This document shows, piece by piece, positions 1 to 9,144 of a stretch of DNA of 41,842 nt. Below the pieces are notes generated by a model, which saw nothing but the letters and a program-made list of their open reading frames with translations, ran no database searches and was not told where the DNA came from. This DNA comes from an uncultured Bacteroidota bacterium (lineage in GTDB: Bacteria > Bacteroidota > Bacteroidia > 2-12-FULL-35-15). Positions within the stretch are counted from its first letter, which is position 1. Each line of letters starts with the position of its first letter. The position numbers and the translations under genes were made by a program. The stretch is taken from the NCBI GenBank assembly GCA_903911435.1, contig CAIWDF010000085.1, positions 1 through 41,842 on the forward strand. Direction: 5' to 3'.

Positions 1-1
1 C

Positions 2-350
2 CCAAGATATGGGCAATATTGTGTAAATGATGTTGATGATATTAATACCACCAATAAAGTTAAAATTAAATTCTTCATAGTTAGCCGAAAAACAATTAAA
101 AGAACAATTTGGAAAAGAGCTTGAGAATTTGACAATTAACCAAGGTAGGTTATTAATAAAACTCATTGACCGAGAAACTGGCAAAACAACATATAGTGTT
201 GTTAAAGACATGCGAGGCTCGTTTTCAGCGTTTATGTGGCAAAGTGTTGCAGTAATGTTTAATTCGAGCCTTAAAACGGAATATGACCCTCAAGGTTCGG
301 ATAAAAATGTAGAAGAAGCAATAAAATTAATAGAAGCTGGGGATTTTTAA
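2..350 (+). pseudogene. DUF4294 family protein, 3' part, frameshifted
   Basis: The frame ending at the stop codon at 348-350 encodes a typical DUF4294 C-terminus, including the segments EKQLKEQFGKELENLTINQG, LIKLIDRETGKT and RGSFSAFMWQ, and the end IKLIEAGDF. This family is conserved in Bacteroidota and its function is unknown. The frame has no ATG and is closed by a TAG at 78-80. The preceding stretch of the family pattern (a VDDINTTNK.. segment running into KFF) reads in another frame from base 2 to about base 80. Removing one T near 80-82 joins the two into a continuous protein. The gene is therefore either a pseudogene or carries a sequencing or assembly indel, and its 5' end lies outside the window. 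A TTG at 129 could be read as a start, but it lies inside the conserved domain. Confidence 0.6.
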
Positions 351-451
351 TTGAAGGGAAAAATATAATATGGTGAAATTCGAAAGAAAGATTTATTTAT
401 GAGATGTTTAACTACTTCTAAAATTCAACCTTCATCAATTGAGTAAAAAAC

Positions 452-459
452 TATCTTTG
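452..459 (+). promoter_or_regulatory. Bacteroidota-type -7 box (TATCTTTG)
   Basis: TATCTTTG matches the Bacteroidota -7 consensus TAnnTTTG and lies 22 bases before the ATG at 482. This predicts a short leader for the O-acetylation cassette. I see no good -33 TTTG at the right distance, so the call rests on the -7 box and its position. Confidence 0.4.
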
Positions 460-481
460 CCGCCTATTTTCTGGAAATTTA

Positions 482-1882
482 ATGACCGAAACAAACCGAC
501 ATTCCCAACCTTTTCTTATGGTTTTCATTGCCATGATAACGTTAATCGTATTGTCGTTGTTTTCAACCGAAATAAATTTTTTAGGATATCAAACAAAAAA
601 AGTTTCTCCTCTCATTGATATTTTGAAATTAGATAAGTTAAGGAATTCACCCCTACCTTTGCCTATAGTTAATGCTTGTCTAAAATCTAAAGACAGCACT
701 GCTATAGCTTTACGAGATATTGACCCTACTAATATTATCGACTTCAAAAAAGGTGAAGAAACCTCACTGGCTCATTTTTTCACTGCATTAAATGAACTCA
801 AACAACATAAGCGCAAGGTAAGGGTAGGATATTTTGGAGACTCTATGATTGAAGGAGATTTGATAACACAAGATGTTAGAGAATGTTATCAAAATACATT
901 TGGAGGTGATGGAGTTGGATATTTGCCAATTACCTCAATTGTAGCAGGCTTTAGAACTAGTATTTTACATTCCTTTGATGGATGGACTACCTATAATTTG
1001 CTCGATGAAAATACACATGGTCATTTACTTGGAATTTCTGGTAATACTTTTGTACCTGCAACTGTTACAACAACAGAAGCCGACAAATCACCTTCCTGGG
1101 TTCGATATACTGCAGTTAATAGAAAACATTTAAACAGATTCCCAAAAACAATATTGTTGTATGGTAAAAGTGATGACGATAATGAAGTAGTAATCAATGG
1201 AAAGTTATACAAACTAAACGAAAAGAAAACAGTCAATCAATTAGTAATAAATAATGGAAGCGTATGTCAATACGTGGATGCAAGATTTTTATGTAAAACT
1301 CCAATTGATGTATTTGGATTTAGTGTAGAAAGCGATAGTGGTGTTTTCGTTGATAATTTTTCTTTTAGAGGAAACTCAGGATTGCCAATTTCAAAGGTTA
1401 CTCAGAGTGTTTACTCTGGCACAAACGTTTGCTTGAATTATGATTTAATCATTTTAGAATACGGATTAAATGTGGTTAATTCAAGAGTCACCGACTTCTC
1501 GTGGTACGTAAAAGGAATAACAAATACAATTAAACACATACAGTCGAGTTTTCCAAAAGCAAGTATTTTGCTAATAAGTGTTGGGGATAAGAGTTATCGA
1601 AAAGATGGAGAATATCACACCGACCCAAGCGTGCCAATTTTGGTTGTAGCTCAAAAAGAAATTGCAGAAAAAAATAATCTTTCATTTTGGAGTCTTTTCG
1701 ATGCAATGGGAGGGAGTGAGTCGATGGTTAAATGGGTTGAAGGAGACACTGTATTAGCAAATAAAGATTATACTCACTTCAACTTTAAAGGTGCACATAA
1801 AGTTGGCAAACTTTTATATACCAAATTGATGAGTGAGTATAATGATTATAACAAGAAACAAGCTCGGCTACAAAATGAATAG
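482..1882 (+). CDS. SGNH/GDSL hydrolase-like protein, membrane-anchored
   Basis: This 466-residue protein begins with a hydrophobic segment (about residues 10-28) that looks like a membrane anchor rather than a cleaved signal. The rest is then periplasmic. An SGNH block I is visible at residues 119-121 (context GYFGDSMIEGD), a possible block III around LEYGLN, and a block V-like DYTHF with Asp429 and His432 near the C-terminus. SGNH proteins of this kind (AlgX/AlgJ-like) act as esterases or acetyltransferases that finish O-acetylation of exported polysaccharide. The gene overlaps the next SGNH gene by 8 bp and is followed by an MBOAT gene, which supports that role. The substrate is unknown. 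Acetyltransferase versus esterase activity cannot be decided from the sequence. Confidence 0.75.
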   Translation: MTETNRHSQPFLMVFIAMITLIVLSLFSTEINFLGYQTKKVSPLIDILKLDKLRNSPLPLPIVNACLKSKDSTAIALRDIDPTNIIDFKKGEETSLAHFFTALNELKQHKRKVRVGYFGDSMIEGDLITQDVRECYQNTFGGDGVGYLPITSIVAGFRTSILHSFDGWTTYNLLDENTHGHLLGISGNTFVPATVTTTEADKSPSWVRYTAVNRKHLNRFPKTILLYGKSDDDNEVVINGKLYKLNEKKTVNQLVINNGSVCQYVDARFLCKTPIDVFGFSVESDSGVFVDNFSFRGNSGLPISKVTQSVYSGTNVCLNYDLIILEYGLNVVNSRVTDFSWYVKGITNTIKHIQSSFPKASILLISVGDKSYRKDGEYHTDPSVPILVVAQKEIAEKNNLSFWSLFDAMGGSESMVKWVEGDTVLANKDYTHFNFKGAHKVGKLLYTKLMSEYNDYNKKQARLQNE

Positions 1883-3143
1883 AACAATAAAATTTGTGGC
1901 ATTTTGTTTACTAACATTTTTTTTAAAAGGCACTGTTCATTCTCAAATAGTTGATTCTATTGATTATTCTAAATTCAAATTCATTCGTACTGATTTGAAT
2001 AGAATTGGAAATGATAGTACATCCCTTCTATCGTTTTATGAAAAACTAGTTCAACTTGAACATTCAAAATCAGGACATATAAATATCACTCATATAGGAG
2101 ATTCTCATATTCAGGCTGATTTATTGTCAGGAACTATTCGTCAGAAAATGCAATTAAAATTTGGTAATGCTGGTAGGGGACTTGTTTTTCCTTATCGAGT
2201 GGCCAAAAGCAATGAACCTACCAGTTATAAGTCTACCACAAATGGTAAGTGGGAAGCCAAGAGAAATGTTTTTTACGAAAAGCCGCTGCCTATTGGTGTT
2301 AGTGGATTTACTATTGAAACAACGGATTCGACCGCTGAGATAAATTTAATGGTGAAAGATCAGCCGGGATTGGGTTATATGTTCAGCAAATTTACCTTGT
2401 TTCACGAGAAGGGAATTAATAATTATGACCTTACTATTTGTGATGATTTAAATTGTGAAAGAGGAGTTTTCAAATCTTCAAACAAAGACGCTAATCCTTA
2501 CATTTCTCAATTGAAATTCGACTCACCCATTCGACAAATTATTTTAAGAAACAAATGTTCTGACTCTTCATGTCAAAGAACCACAAGGATTTATGGGATG
2601 CTATTGGAGAATGATTCATCTGGAGTATTGTATAATATGATTGGAGTGAATGGCTCTGAGTATAGGCATTATAACATGTCGAAACATTTTATTGAACAAC
2701 TTGCTTATTTGAATTCCGATTTAATTATAGTTTCCATGGGAACGAATGAAGGATTTAGCAAAGGATTTGATAAGGATTTGTTTTATCATCAAATCGATTC
2801 ACTAGTGACAAATATTAAATCAACAAACCCTAAATCATCCATCATTCTAACCACTCCAGGAGATTCTTTTCGGAGATCAAGAAAGGGAGGAGTGAAGAAT
2901 CCAGATATGAAGACAGATAAAGAAACCATTATTCGATATTGCTTAAACAATGACATCGCATATTGGGATTTATATGAAATAATGGGAGGATTTGGTTCAA
3001 TGGGAAAATGGTATACATCAAAATTATCTGCAAAAGATCGGGTTCATTTTAGTGGTAAAGGGTATCAAATTCAGGGAACTTTGTTTTATAAAGCATTAAT
3101 GCTGGGATATGAAAAGTATAAATCAAAAAATAATGTTCAATAG
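1875..3143 (+). CDS. SGNH/GDSL hydrolase-like protein, exported
   Basis: This is the second SGNH protein of the cassette, 422 residues. I chose the ATG at 1875, which overlaps the upstream stop by 8 bp, because it begins a clear signal peptide (MNRTIKFVAF.., cleavage near VHS-Q). An upstream in-frame ATG at 1833 would bury that signal. Block I is at residues 75-77 (HIGDSHIQAD), a block III-like VSMGTNEG follows in the C-terminal half, and block V is DRVHF with Asp388 and His391. The family hydrolyses or transfers acyl groups on carbohydrates. With two SGNH proteins beside one MBOAT, the pair may divide relay and final transfer, or acetylation and deacetylation. That division is inference. Confidence 0.75.
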   Translation: MNRTIKFVAFCLLTFFLKGTVHSQIVDSIDYSKFKFIRTDLNRIGNDSTSLLSFYEKLVQLEHSKSGHINITHIGDSHIQADLLSGTIRQKMQLKFGNAGRGLVFPYRVAKSNEPTSYKSTTNGKWEAKRNVFYEKPLPIGVSGFTIETTDSTAEINLMVKDQPGLGYMFSKFTLFHEKGINNYDLTICDDLNCERGVFKSSNKDANPYISQLKFDSPIRQIILRNKCSDSSCQRTTRIYGMLLENDSSGVLYNMIGVNGSEYRHYNMSKHFIEQLAYLNSDLIIVSMGTNEGFSKGFDKDLFYHQIDSLVTNIKSTNPKSSIILTTPGDSFRRSRKGGVKNPDMKTDKETIIRYCLNNDIAYWDLYEIMGGFGSMGKWYTSKLSAKDRVHFSGKGYQIQGTLFYKALMLGYEKYKSKNNVQ

Positions 3144-3152
3144 AATTGTGCG

Positions 3153-4637
3153 ATGTTTAATATTGATTTCGATAAATTAGTTTCACAACTCACTTATAAT
3201 GTGAAAGACCCTTTGTTATTCAACTCGGGGTTTTTCCTGTTTTTCTTTTGTATCTTTCTTTTGGGGTATCAATTTTTATACAAAAGAAAATTATCGCGCG
3301 TAATCTATTTTACAATTTTCTCTCTTTACTTTTTTTACAAGGCTTGTGGATTTTATTTTCTTTTTATCTCGTTGTCTGCTGTTGTTGATTTTAATCTTTC
3401 GAATTGGATTTATGCAGCCAAAACAAAGAGAAAGAAAAACCTCATTTTAATTTTCAGTATTCTTATCAATCTAGGATTGTTGTTTTATTTTAAATACACC
3501 AATTTTTTTATAGAAATTATTAATGAATTAAAATTAGGAGAAGTGCAGCCTTTGCATCTTATTCTGCCTATCGGAATTTCATTTTACACTTTTGAAAATT
3601 TGAGTTATACGATTGACGTTTATCGTGGCAAATTTAAGCCTGTTCAAAGTTTTCTTGACTATTGTTTCTTCCTTAGTTTCTTCCCTAAACTTGTGATGGG
3701 GCCTATCGTTAGGGCTTCAGATTTTATACCTCAAATACGAAAAGACATTTATATAAGTAATCATGATATTGCTCGAGGTATGTATCTGATACTGGGAGGT
3801 CTTTTCAAAAAGGTGGTGATTTCGGATTATATTTATGTGAATTACGTTCAGTATATTTTTGATGATCCTTCACGACATTCGGGCATTGAATGTTTGCTTG
3901 GCGTTTATGGATATGCGATGGTAATCTATTGTGATTTCTCTGGTTATTCAGATATGGCCATTGGTATGGCGAAGTGGATGGGCTTCACGATTAACGAAAA
4001 TTTTGATTCCCCTTATCAATCATCCAGTATTACTGAGTTTTGGCGGAGGTGGCACATTTCGCTTTCATCGTGGCTCAAAGATTATCTTTATATTTCTCTT
4101 GGAGGTAATAGGGCAGGGAAGGTGCGTCAATATTTTAATTTGATGATTACAATGCTACTTGGAGGTTTATGGCATGGTGCTTCATTCAATTTTGTTGTTT
4201 GGGGAGGAATGCATGGAATTGCCCTGGCTATTGATAAATTAAGGCTTTCGCTAGTTACTAGATTTAACAATCAACGATTTAATTCAAAATTTTGGAAAGT
4301 TATTGGAGTAATTATCACTTTTCACTTTGTTTGTTTTTGTTGGATTTTCTTCAAAGCTTCTACCTTTCATGATGCAGGAGTGATCATAACTCAAATATTA
4401 TTTAATTTCGATATCGCAGCCTTCACACCAATGTTATCGGCTTATGGAACCGTTTTTATCATCATGTTGTTAGGTTATATTATCCACTTTATACCGAAAT
4501 CATATCAGTTTTTTACCGAAAAATTTCTTGCTAAAACTTCGTTGCTGAGTAGAGTTGCGATATTGTTAGTGTTCCTGTGGGTAATTATTCAGGTAAAACA
4601 AGCTGACCAGGTGATGCCTATTTATTTACAATTCTAA
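3153..4637 (+). CDS. MBOAT family O-acyltransferase (AlgI/DltB-like)
   Basis: This is a 494-residue polytopic membrane protein of the MBOAT family. AlgI-type members move an acetyl group from a cytoplasmic donor across the inner membrane to periplasmic SGNH partners that acetylate polysaccharide. Hallmarks are the segment GPIVRASDF, the FWRRWHISLSSWLKDYLYISLGG region (here with FGGG-like neighbours) and the signature LLGGLWHGASFNFV. That signature contains His341, the likely catalytic histidine, and a second conserved-looking His354 follows in GGMHGIAL. Length is normal for AlgI. It lies 9 bp after the second SGNH gene on the same strand, so the three genes probably form one operon. Downstream it converges on the porin gene with only 13 bp between stop codons. 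I use no gene symbol because the polysaccharide is unknown. Confidence 0.88.
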   Translation: MFNIDFDKLVSQLTYNVKDPLLFNSGFFLFFFCIFLLGYQFLYKRKLSRVIYFTIFSLYFFYKACGFYFLFISLSAVVDFNLSNWIYAAKTKRKKNLILIFSILINLGLLFYFKYTNFFIEIINELKLGEVQPLHLILPIGISFYTFENLSYTIDVYRGKFKPVQSFLDYCFFLSFFPKLVMGPIVRASDFIPQIRKDIYISNHDIARGMYLILGGLFKKVVISDYIYVNYVQYIFDDPSRHSGIECLLGVYGYAMVIYCDFSGYSDMAIGMAKWMGFTINENFDSPYQSSSITEFWRRWHISLSSWLKDYLYISLGGNRAGKVRQYFNLMITMLLGGLWHGASFNFVVWGGMHGIALAIDKLRLSLVTRFNNQRFNSKFWKVIGVIITFHFVCFCWIFFKASTFHDAGVIITQILFNFDIAAFTPMLSAYGTVFIIMLLGYIIHFIPKSYQFFTEKFLAKTSLLSRVAILLVFLWVIIQVKQADQVMPIYLQF

Positions 4638-4650
4638 TCGTTGTTCAACA

Positions 4651-6528
4651 CTAATCCCAGAATCTCCAATTGATACCTATTTTGAATAGTCTGTCATTCA
4701 TTGGGTACCTTGGAGTAATCATGTAATTATTTCCCATCAGACCACTATTTACATGATCAACTTTAATAAACACTCTAACCGATTTGATTCTTGCATTTAG
4801 GAAAACATCAATAAAAGGATAATCACCATATTTCTGTGCTGATTGCAAATAAAATTCGCCTGTTGCGGGCATGTAGACGTCAGCAAAATAGGCAGACGAA
4901 TAACTTAAAGATGCTCCTATCTGAAGATGTAAAACACCTTTTAATAAGTCATTTTCGTAATACAATGAATGATTTAATACAAGCTGTGGAACTCTTATCA
5001 CCATTGAGTCGGGCACATATTGATAAATAACGGAGTTGTTTAAATGCCAATTTAATAATTTGAAGTCTTTCTTTAAATAGACTGTAAATAAAGGAACTTG
5101 GCCAATGTATTGTCGAGCTATTGCATCGTTATCGAAGTACAAAATGTTCTTGAACACTTTATAATCTCCACCAAGTTTCAATTTGTATTTTTCCCATTCT
5201 ATATCACCACCAACTTCTAGTGTTTGAGTTTTATCATAGTTATTGTTCCATTTAAAATGGTTAGAAAGGTATCGGTTGTAAATAAAATCAGGAGTGTTTA
5301 CTTGTAGATTTCCAGCAACGGTGAGGATAAGAGCACTATCAATTAATTTCTTTTTTAATACAATGCTTGTTTGGTAATCACCTTTGTTGTAGCCAACCGC
5401 ATCATACATGCCAGCAAGTTGCCACCAAAAATTATTAGTTGAATAAGTATTGTAAAGAGAAGTAGAAAGAAGAATGTTGTTGAAAGTCGTATCTATTTCT
5501 CGTTGTTTTATTTTACATATTTCGTCTTTTACTCCAAGACTAATACCAAACATATCAATCAGTCCCCGATGTATGCCATTATCAACTCGTTTCCATTCCA
5601 ATTGGTTTGCGAACTTGTAGGTATAAGTAGAATCAAAGGTTTTGAGCGTATCTGAAGGATAATAACTATTTCTATAGAACCCATCCGCAGGAGCATCGTC
5701 TTGATACATCAATGCTTCGTCAATAAAAGAGGAGGTGAGACTGAGGTGTGATGAAGGTACAATGGAACTTAATGAATCATTGATTTTTGTTTTGCTTCCA
5801 AAGTTGATGAATTGCTTTACTGTAGCACCTTTGCTGATGACACTTCGTTTGGCACTTGATAAGCTTATGGCGATTAATTTACGGTCGAAAGAAGTACCAT
5901 TCACAAAATCCGAATCGGCTTTAATGCCCCCATTTTCTGCGTTTTTACAGCCGTTGAACAAGATACTTGTTAATAGCCAATATCGATTGTTGTTGCTTTT
6001 GAAATTAGATGATATGGCTAGAAAATTATTAAGTGTTTTGGTTTGTTTATACAATCCTTCGCTGCGTATGCGCGAGAAATTAACAGTGGTGTTCCAGTTT
6101 TTTTTGATATTGTACGAGAAGATCAATCGAAAAACACTTTCCTTTTTACTTCCCGCCACATAAAACAAATCAGTGAAAGGACTGCGCGTGTTGTAATACT
6201 TAAGGTTTTGTGGAGTGTAAAAATAATTTTGATAATTGTTTTTCCAATAATTAAAACCGATACCTGTGCTGATTTGTGAAGGATGGTAAACCAAATCAGC
6301 AATGGGTAAACCAATATTTCCCAAAGTGTTTCGGTCACTGTAATTTTGATATCCAGCCAACGAATTATCGATGGATAGTGATGAATCAGCTGATTCGAAA
6401 CCTCCACTAGAAAAATAATGTGTAATTCCTTTCGATTTGAAAAACGTGGCCGTATCGCCATTGCCCGCATAAAGCAAGGATGGAGTAAGGAAAAGGATGA
6501 TTACTAAATGACGTAGCAAAGGATGCAT
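4651..6528 (-). CDS. putative porin, Porin_10 family
   Basis: This is a 625-residue outer-membrane protein with a signal peptide (residues 1-21, ending LLYAG). It has many alternating polar and hydrophobic beta strands ending in an aromatic-rich C-terminus (GINWRFWD). The N-terminal block around residues 108-133, including NTRSPFTDLFYVAGSKKE, is characteristic of the Bacteroidota 'putative porin' family (Pfam Porin_10). A SEGLYKQTKTLNNF segment follows. The family is assumed to form beta-barrel channels; its substrate is not known. The gene is transcribed away from the T9SS gene at 6680 and converges on the MBOAT gene. The start at 6528 gives the signal peptide directly. Confidence 0.8.
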   Translation of the reverse strand: MHPLLRHLVIILFLTPSLLYAGNGDTATFFKSKGITHYFSSGGFESADSSLSIDNSLAGYQNYSDRNTLGNIGLPIADLVYHPSQISTGIGFNYWKNNYQNYFYTPQNLKYYNTRSPFTDLFYVAGSKKESVFRLIFSYNIKKNWNTTVNFSRIRSEGLYKQTKTLNNFLAISSNFKSNNNRYWLLTSILFNGCKNAENGGIKADSDFVNGTSFDRKLIAISLSSAKRSVISKGATVKQFINFGSKTKINDSLSSIVPSSHLSLTSSFIDEALMYQDDAPADGFYRNSYYPSDTLKTFDSTYTYKFANQLEWKRVDNGIHRGLIDMFGISLGVKDEICKIKQREIDTTFNNILLSTSLYNTYSTNNFWWQLAGMYDAVGYNKGDYQTSIVLKKKLIDSALILTVAGNLQVNTPDFIYNRYLSNHFKWNNNYDKTQTLEVGGDIEWEKYKLKLGGDYKVFKNILYFDNDAIARQYIGQVPLFTVYLKKDFKLLNWHLNNSVIYQYVPDSMVIRVPQLVLNHSLYYENDLLKGVLHLQIGASLSYSSAYFADVYMPATGEFYLQSAQKYGDYPFIDVFLNARIKSVRVFIKVDHVNSGLMGNNYMITPRYPMNDRLFKIGINWRFWD

Positions 6529-6624
6529 AATTAAAATCGGACAAAAGTAACATTAATCGAATTACAAAAAACGCGTTTGATTTTTCACACAACTTGCTTT
6601 TTGGAACTCTATGCCGAATGTTCA

Positions 6625-6653
6625 TTGGTTATTAAGTAATTTAATTACATTTA
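6625..6653 (+). promoter_or_regulatory. candidate promoter for the NIDO-domain T9SS gene
   Basis: TTG at 6625-6627, an 18-bp spacer and TACATTTA at 6646-6653 resemble the Bacteroidota promoter (TTTG, about 19 bp, TAnnTTTG) with one mismatch in the -7 box. It lies 27 bp before the ATG at 6680. It also overlaps the false upstream ATG at 6611, which supports the later start. Confidence 0.45.
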
Positions 6654-6679
6654 CGCCTGAAAACAATTATACATTAACC

Positions 6680-8806
6680 ATGAAAAAAATATTACTCACT
6701 TTAAGTGTTGTTTCATTATTCGTTCACGAAACCAAAGCGCAGCAGGGGATGGAACGGAAAGTAAGCATCTCATCATCTGATTATTCGGCAATGAAAATGA
6801 AAGGAGAATTGAAATCGAATGTTGACTATATGATAATAACCGATGCTCATGCGTTGCCTGTTTCGAAGGTAACAAAGGCTCAACAAAAAAAGTTGAAGAG
6901 TGATAGAGATGGGGAAGGAGCATTGATGTGTAGTTGTGTGGCAACAATAGATACTACCTTCAGTGTAGCAGAATTTACGAATGGTACAGCGCCAGATTAC
7001 CGCACGGATGATGGCTCGACATTGGCGAAAACGATACCTTTTAATTTTTGTTTATACGGTACCAATTACACTCAGTTTTTTATCAATAGCAATGGGAATG
7101 TTACGTTAACGGCCGCTAACAGCGGGTTTTCGGCTACTGGTTTTCCGTTTCAAGGTAGTGTAATGTTGGCACCTTTTTGGGCGGATGTGAACACAATTAC
7201 AGCAACAAGTGGATTGGTGTATTACAAAATCACATCTACTCATGTTATCGTTCAATGGAATCAAGTGGGGTATTATGGAATGGGCGCAAATGCGCTGCTG
7301 AACACGTTTCAAGTAATCATGACTAATGGTAACGATTCGATTTTGCCTGCAGGAAATAATGTGGCTTTTTGTTATGGTGATATGCAGTGGACCACTGGAT
7401 ATGGCGGTACCAATGGCTTTGGAGGTACACCTGCAACAGTTGGCATCAACAAAGGAGATGGTGTAAACTTCATTCAGTTTGGTACGTTTGACCAACCGGG
7501 CATAGCTTACGATGGTGGTGCGGGAGTGAATGATGGTATCGATTTTTTGGATAATCAATCGTTCTACTCTGATTTTTGCACGGGCACCAATATGGCTCCT
7601 GTAGCGGCTGGGCTTTTGAATTGTGATACTGCAAGGATTTGTGGATTGGGCGATACGCTTTACATTCGTGAAAACTTTTTATCGCCTGAAGCAGGACAAA
7701 TGACAAATATTTCAATCAACATGAATGGAATGTCGAATGCGGTGGTGGTGAGCAATACCTCTGGAAATACCGCCTCTGCTGTTATTCGCATCATTGGCAC
7801 ATCAGCAAATATTGGAAACAACCCTATTACATTTGTAGCCACTGACGATGGAACGCCAATAGGAACAACTGTTATAACGGCAAACGTGTTTGTTTATTCA
7901 ACAGGAACATCGAACATGAATCCGGTGATATCGGGCTTAACAGGCTTTTGTCCGGGGCGTTCAACGGTGCTCACGGTTCATCCTACCACGTATACAAGCT
8001 ATGTGTGGAGCGCGGTATCTTCTGATACTAGCATCGCAGTTTCGAGTCCGGGCTTGTGTTTTGTAACCTCTATGTTGAACGGTTGTTCGAAATCAACTAC
8101 GGTGAATGTGTTCGAACATCCTAATCCAACACCAATGATAGCGGGCTATCCGTACACTTGTTTCGGTAGTGCATACACTACTACGTTGTATTCCGATTCG
8201 TTGATTTATGCACATTACAGCTGGTCGAACCAGAGCACGAACGATACGGTGATTGTTGGTAATGGTACGTACAAACTAACGGTGACGGATAGTTACGGAT
8301 GCATCGACTCTACTACGATGAGTGTAGTGCCATCGTCAGTGCCGGTAGCGGTAACGGTTTCGGGCTCTACAGCTACTGCTAACATTACCCATGTGACGTA
8401 TCAATGGATTGATTGTGGACATGGCGATTCGCTGATTGTAGGCGCTACAGGGCAAAATTACACGCCTTATGTGAACGGAAATTTTGCTGTGATTGTGTCG
8501 AACGGATTTTGCAACGATACTTCGGATTGTGTGCTATTGGCTGCTGGCATTGACGAAGCAAGCAACAATCAATCGGTGGTGATTGCTCCAAATCCGTTTA
8601 CTATGCAAACTTCCATCGCGTTTAGCGAACTACAAATGCATACTTCAATAAAAATAATGGATGTGTTGGGCAAAGAAATAAAACGAATGATGGTGAGTGG
8701 CACAAAGCTCGTAACCATTGAGAAAGGAGAGATGAGGAGTGGAGTTTATTTCATCCAAATAGAAAACGGTAAGAGCATCATCAATAGAAAAATTGTGATT
8801 GATTAA
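6680..8806 (+). CDS. NIDO-domain protein with T9SS type A sorting domain
   Basis: This is a 708-residue secreted protein. The ATG at 6680 starts a clear signal peptide (MKKILLTLSVVSLFVHETKA-Q); the in-frame ATG at 6611 does not. Residues about 115-300 resemble a nidogen-like (NIDO) domain: FFINSNGNV, a LAPFWADV motif, VIVQWNQVGYY, and a series ending in a GVNDGIDFLDNQ segment. The middle holds Ig/PKD-like beta domains with spaced cysteines. The last about 75 residues form a T9SS type A sorting domain (IAPNPF.., IKIMDVLGKEIKR.., SGVYFIQIENGK.., KIVID), which directs export across the outer membrane and removal at the surface. It is probably a surface adhesin-like or released protein; its ligand is unknown. 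An intrinsic terminator follows. Confidence 0.85.
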   Translation: MKKILLTLSVVSLFVHETKAQQGMERKVSISSSDYSAMKMKGELKSNVDYMIITDAHALPVSKVTKAQQKKLKSDRDGEGALMCSCVATIDTTFSVAEFTNGTAPDYRTDDGSTLAKTIPFNFCLYGTNYTQFFINSNGNVTLTAANSGFSATGFPFQGSVMLAPFWADVNTITATSGLVYYKITSTHVIVQWNQVGYYGMGANALLNTFQVIMTNGNDSILPAGNNVAFCYGDMQWTTGYGGTNGFGGTPATVGINKGDGVNFIQFGTFDQPGIAYDGGAGVNDGIDFLDNQSFYSDFCTGTNMAPVAAGLLNCDTARICGLGDTLYIRENFLSPEAGQMTNISINMNGMSNAVVVSNTSGNTASAVIRIIGTSANIGNNPITFVATDDGTPIGTTVITANVFVYSTGTSNMNPVISGLTGFCPGRSTVLTVHPTTYTSYVWSAVSSDTSIAVSSPGLCFVTSMLNGCSKSTTVNVFEHPNPTPMIAGYPYTCFGSAYTTTLYSDSLIYAHYSWSNQSTNDTVIVGNGTYKLTVTDSYGCIDSTTMSVVPSSVPVAVTVSGSTATANITHVTYQWIDCGHGDSLIVGATGQNYTPYVNGNFAVIVSNGFCNDTSDCVLLAAGIDEASNNQSVVIAPNPFTMQTSIAFSELQMHTSIKIMDVLGKEIKRMMVSGTKLVTIEKGEMRSGVYFIQIENGKSIINRKIVID

Positions 8807-8839
8807 AGGATTCGAATTGGTATCAAAATAAATGAAAAT

Positions 8840-8867
8840 GGACGACTAAGGTTGTCCCTTTTTTTTG
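8840..8867 (+). terminator. intrinsic terminator after the NIDO T9SS gene
   Basis: GGACGAC (8840-8846) pairs with GTTGTCC (8851-8857), a 7-bp stem with one G-U pair and a 4-base loop. It is followed by a run of eight T. It lies 33 bp after the stop codon at 8806. Confidence 0.75.
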
Positions 8868-9144
8868 TTTCAAACTCATCAACAATTAAAAAAAATCAAA
8901 AAGACTGACTTAAGTCATTTTTTTGTGATGAATTTGGTGCTACTATTGTACCGTAATTCGATAGGTCATGCACTATAATTGCGACATACATCATTCTCTT
9001 TCATCAGCGGCTATACCAACTGGTTCATCCGCCAAAAGGGTTTATTTTATTGGATATTCCGAAGAACGTTTTCATTCGCATGAAAGCGTTTTTTGTTTTT
9101 ATATCGTCAAAAAAATAATTTATAAACTCTTTAAAAAAAAAGAA
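8868..9144 (+). promoter_or_regulatory. leader region with palindrome and upstream terminator-like hairpin
   Basis: No gene is supported in this gap. It contains a perfect 12-bp palindrome (TGACTTAAGTCA, 8906-8917) followed by seven T. A second strong terminator-like hairpin lies at 9061-9094: an 11-bp stem with one G-U pair, loop TCGC and a T tract. That hairpin sits only about 50 bases before the ATG at 9145 and is on the coding strand. The stretch between could be an attenuated leader or a small RNA. Neither is proven. Confidence 0.35.
9061..9094 (+). terminator. terminator-like hairpin upstream of the 231-residue gene
   Basis: AACGTTTTCAT (9065-9075) pairs with ATGAAAGCGTT (9080-9090) through one G-U pair, with loop TCGC. 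The T-run 9089-9094 follows. It ends no annotated gene, so it may be an attenuator for the gene at 9145 or the end of an unannotated small RNA. Confidence 0.55.

Noticed and set aside
8968-9144. N-terminal extension of the 231-residue protein to an ATG at 8968.
   Set aside because: The extension runs through a strong terminator-like hairpin, and the ATG at 9145 begins a typical MKKIT-type start.
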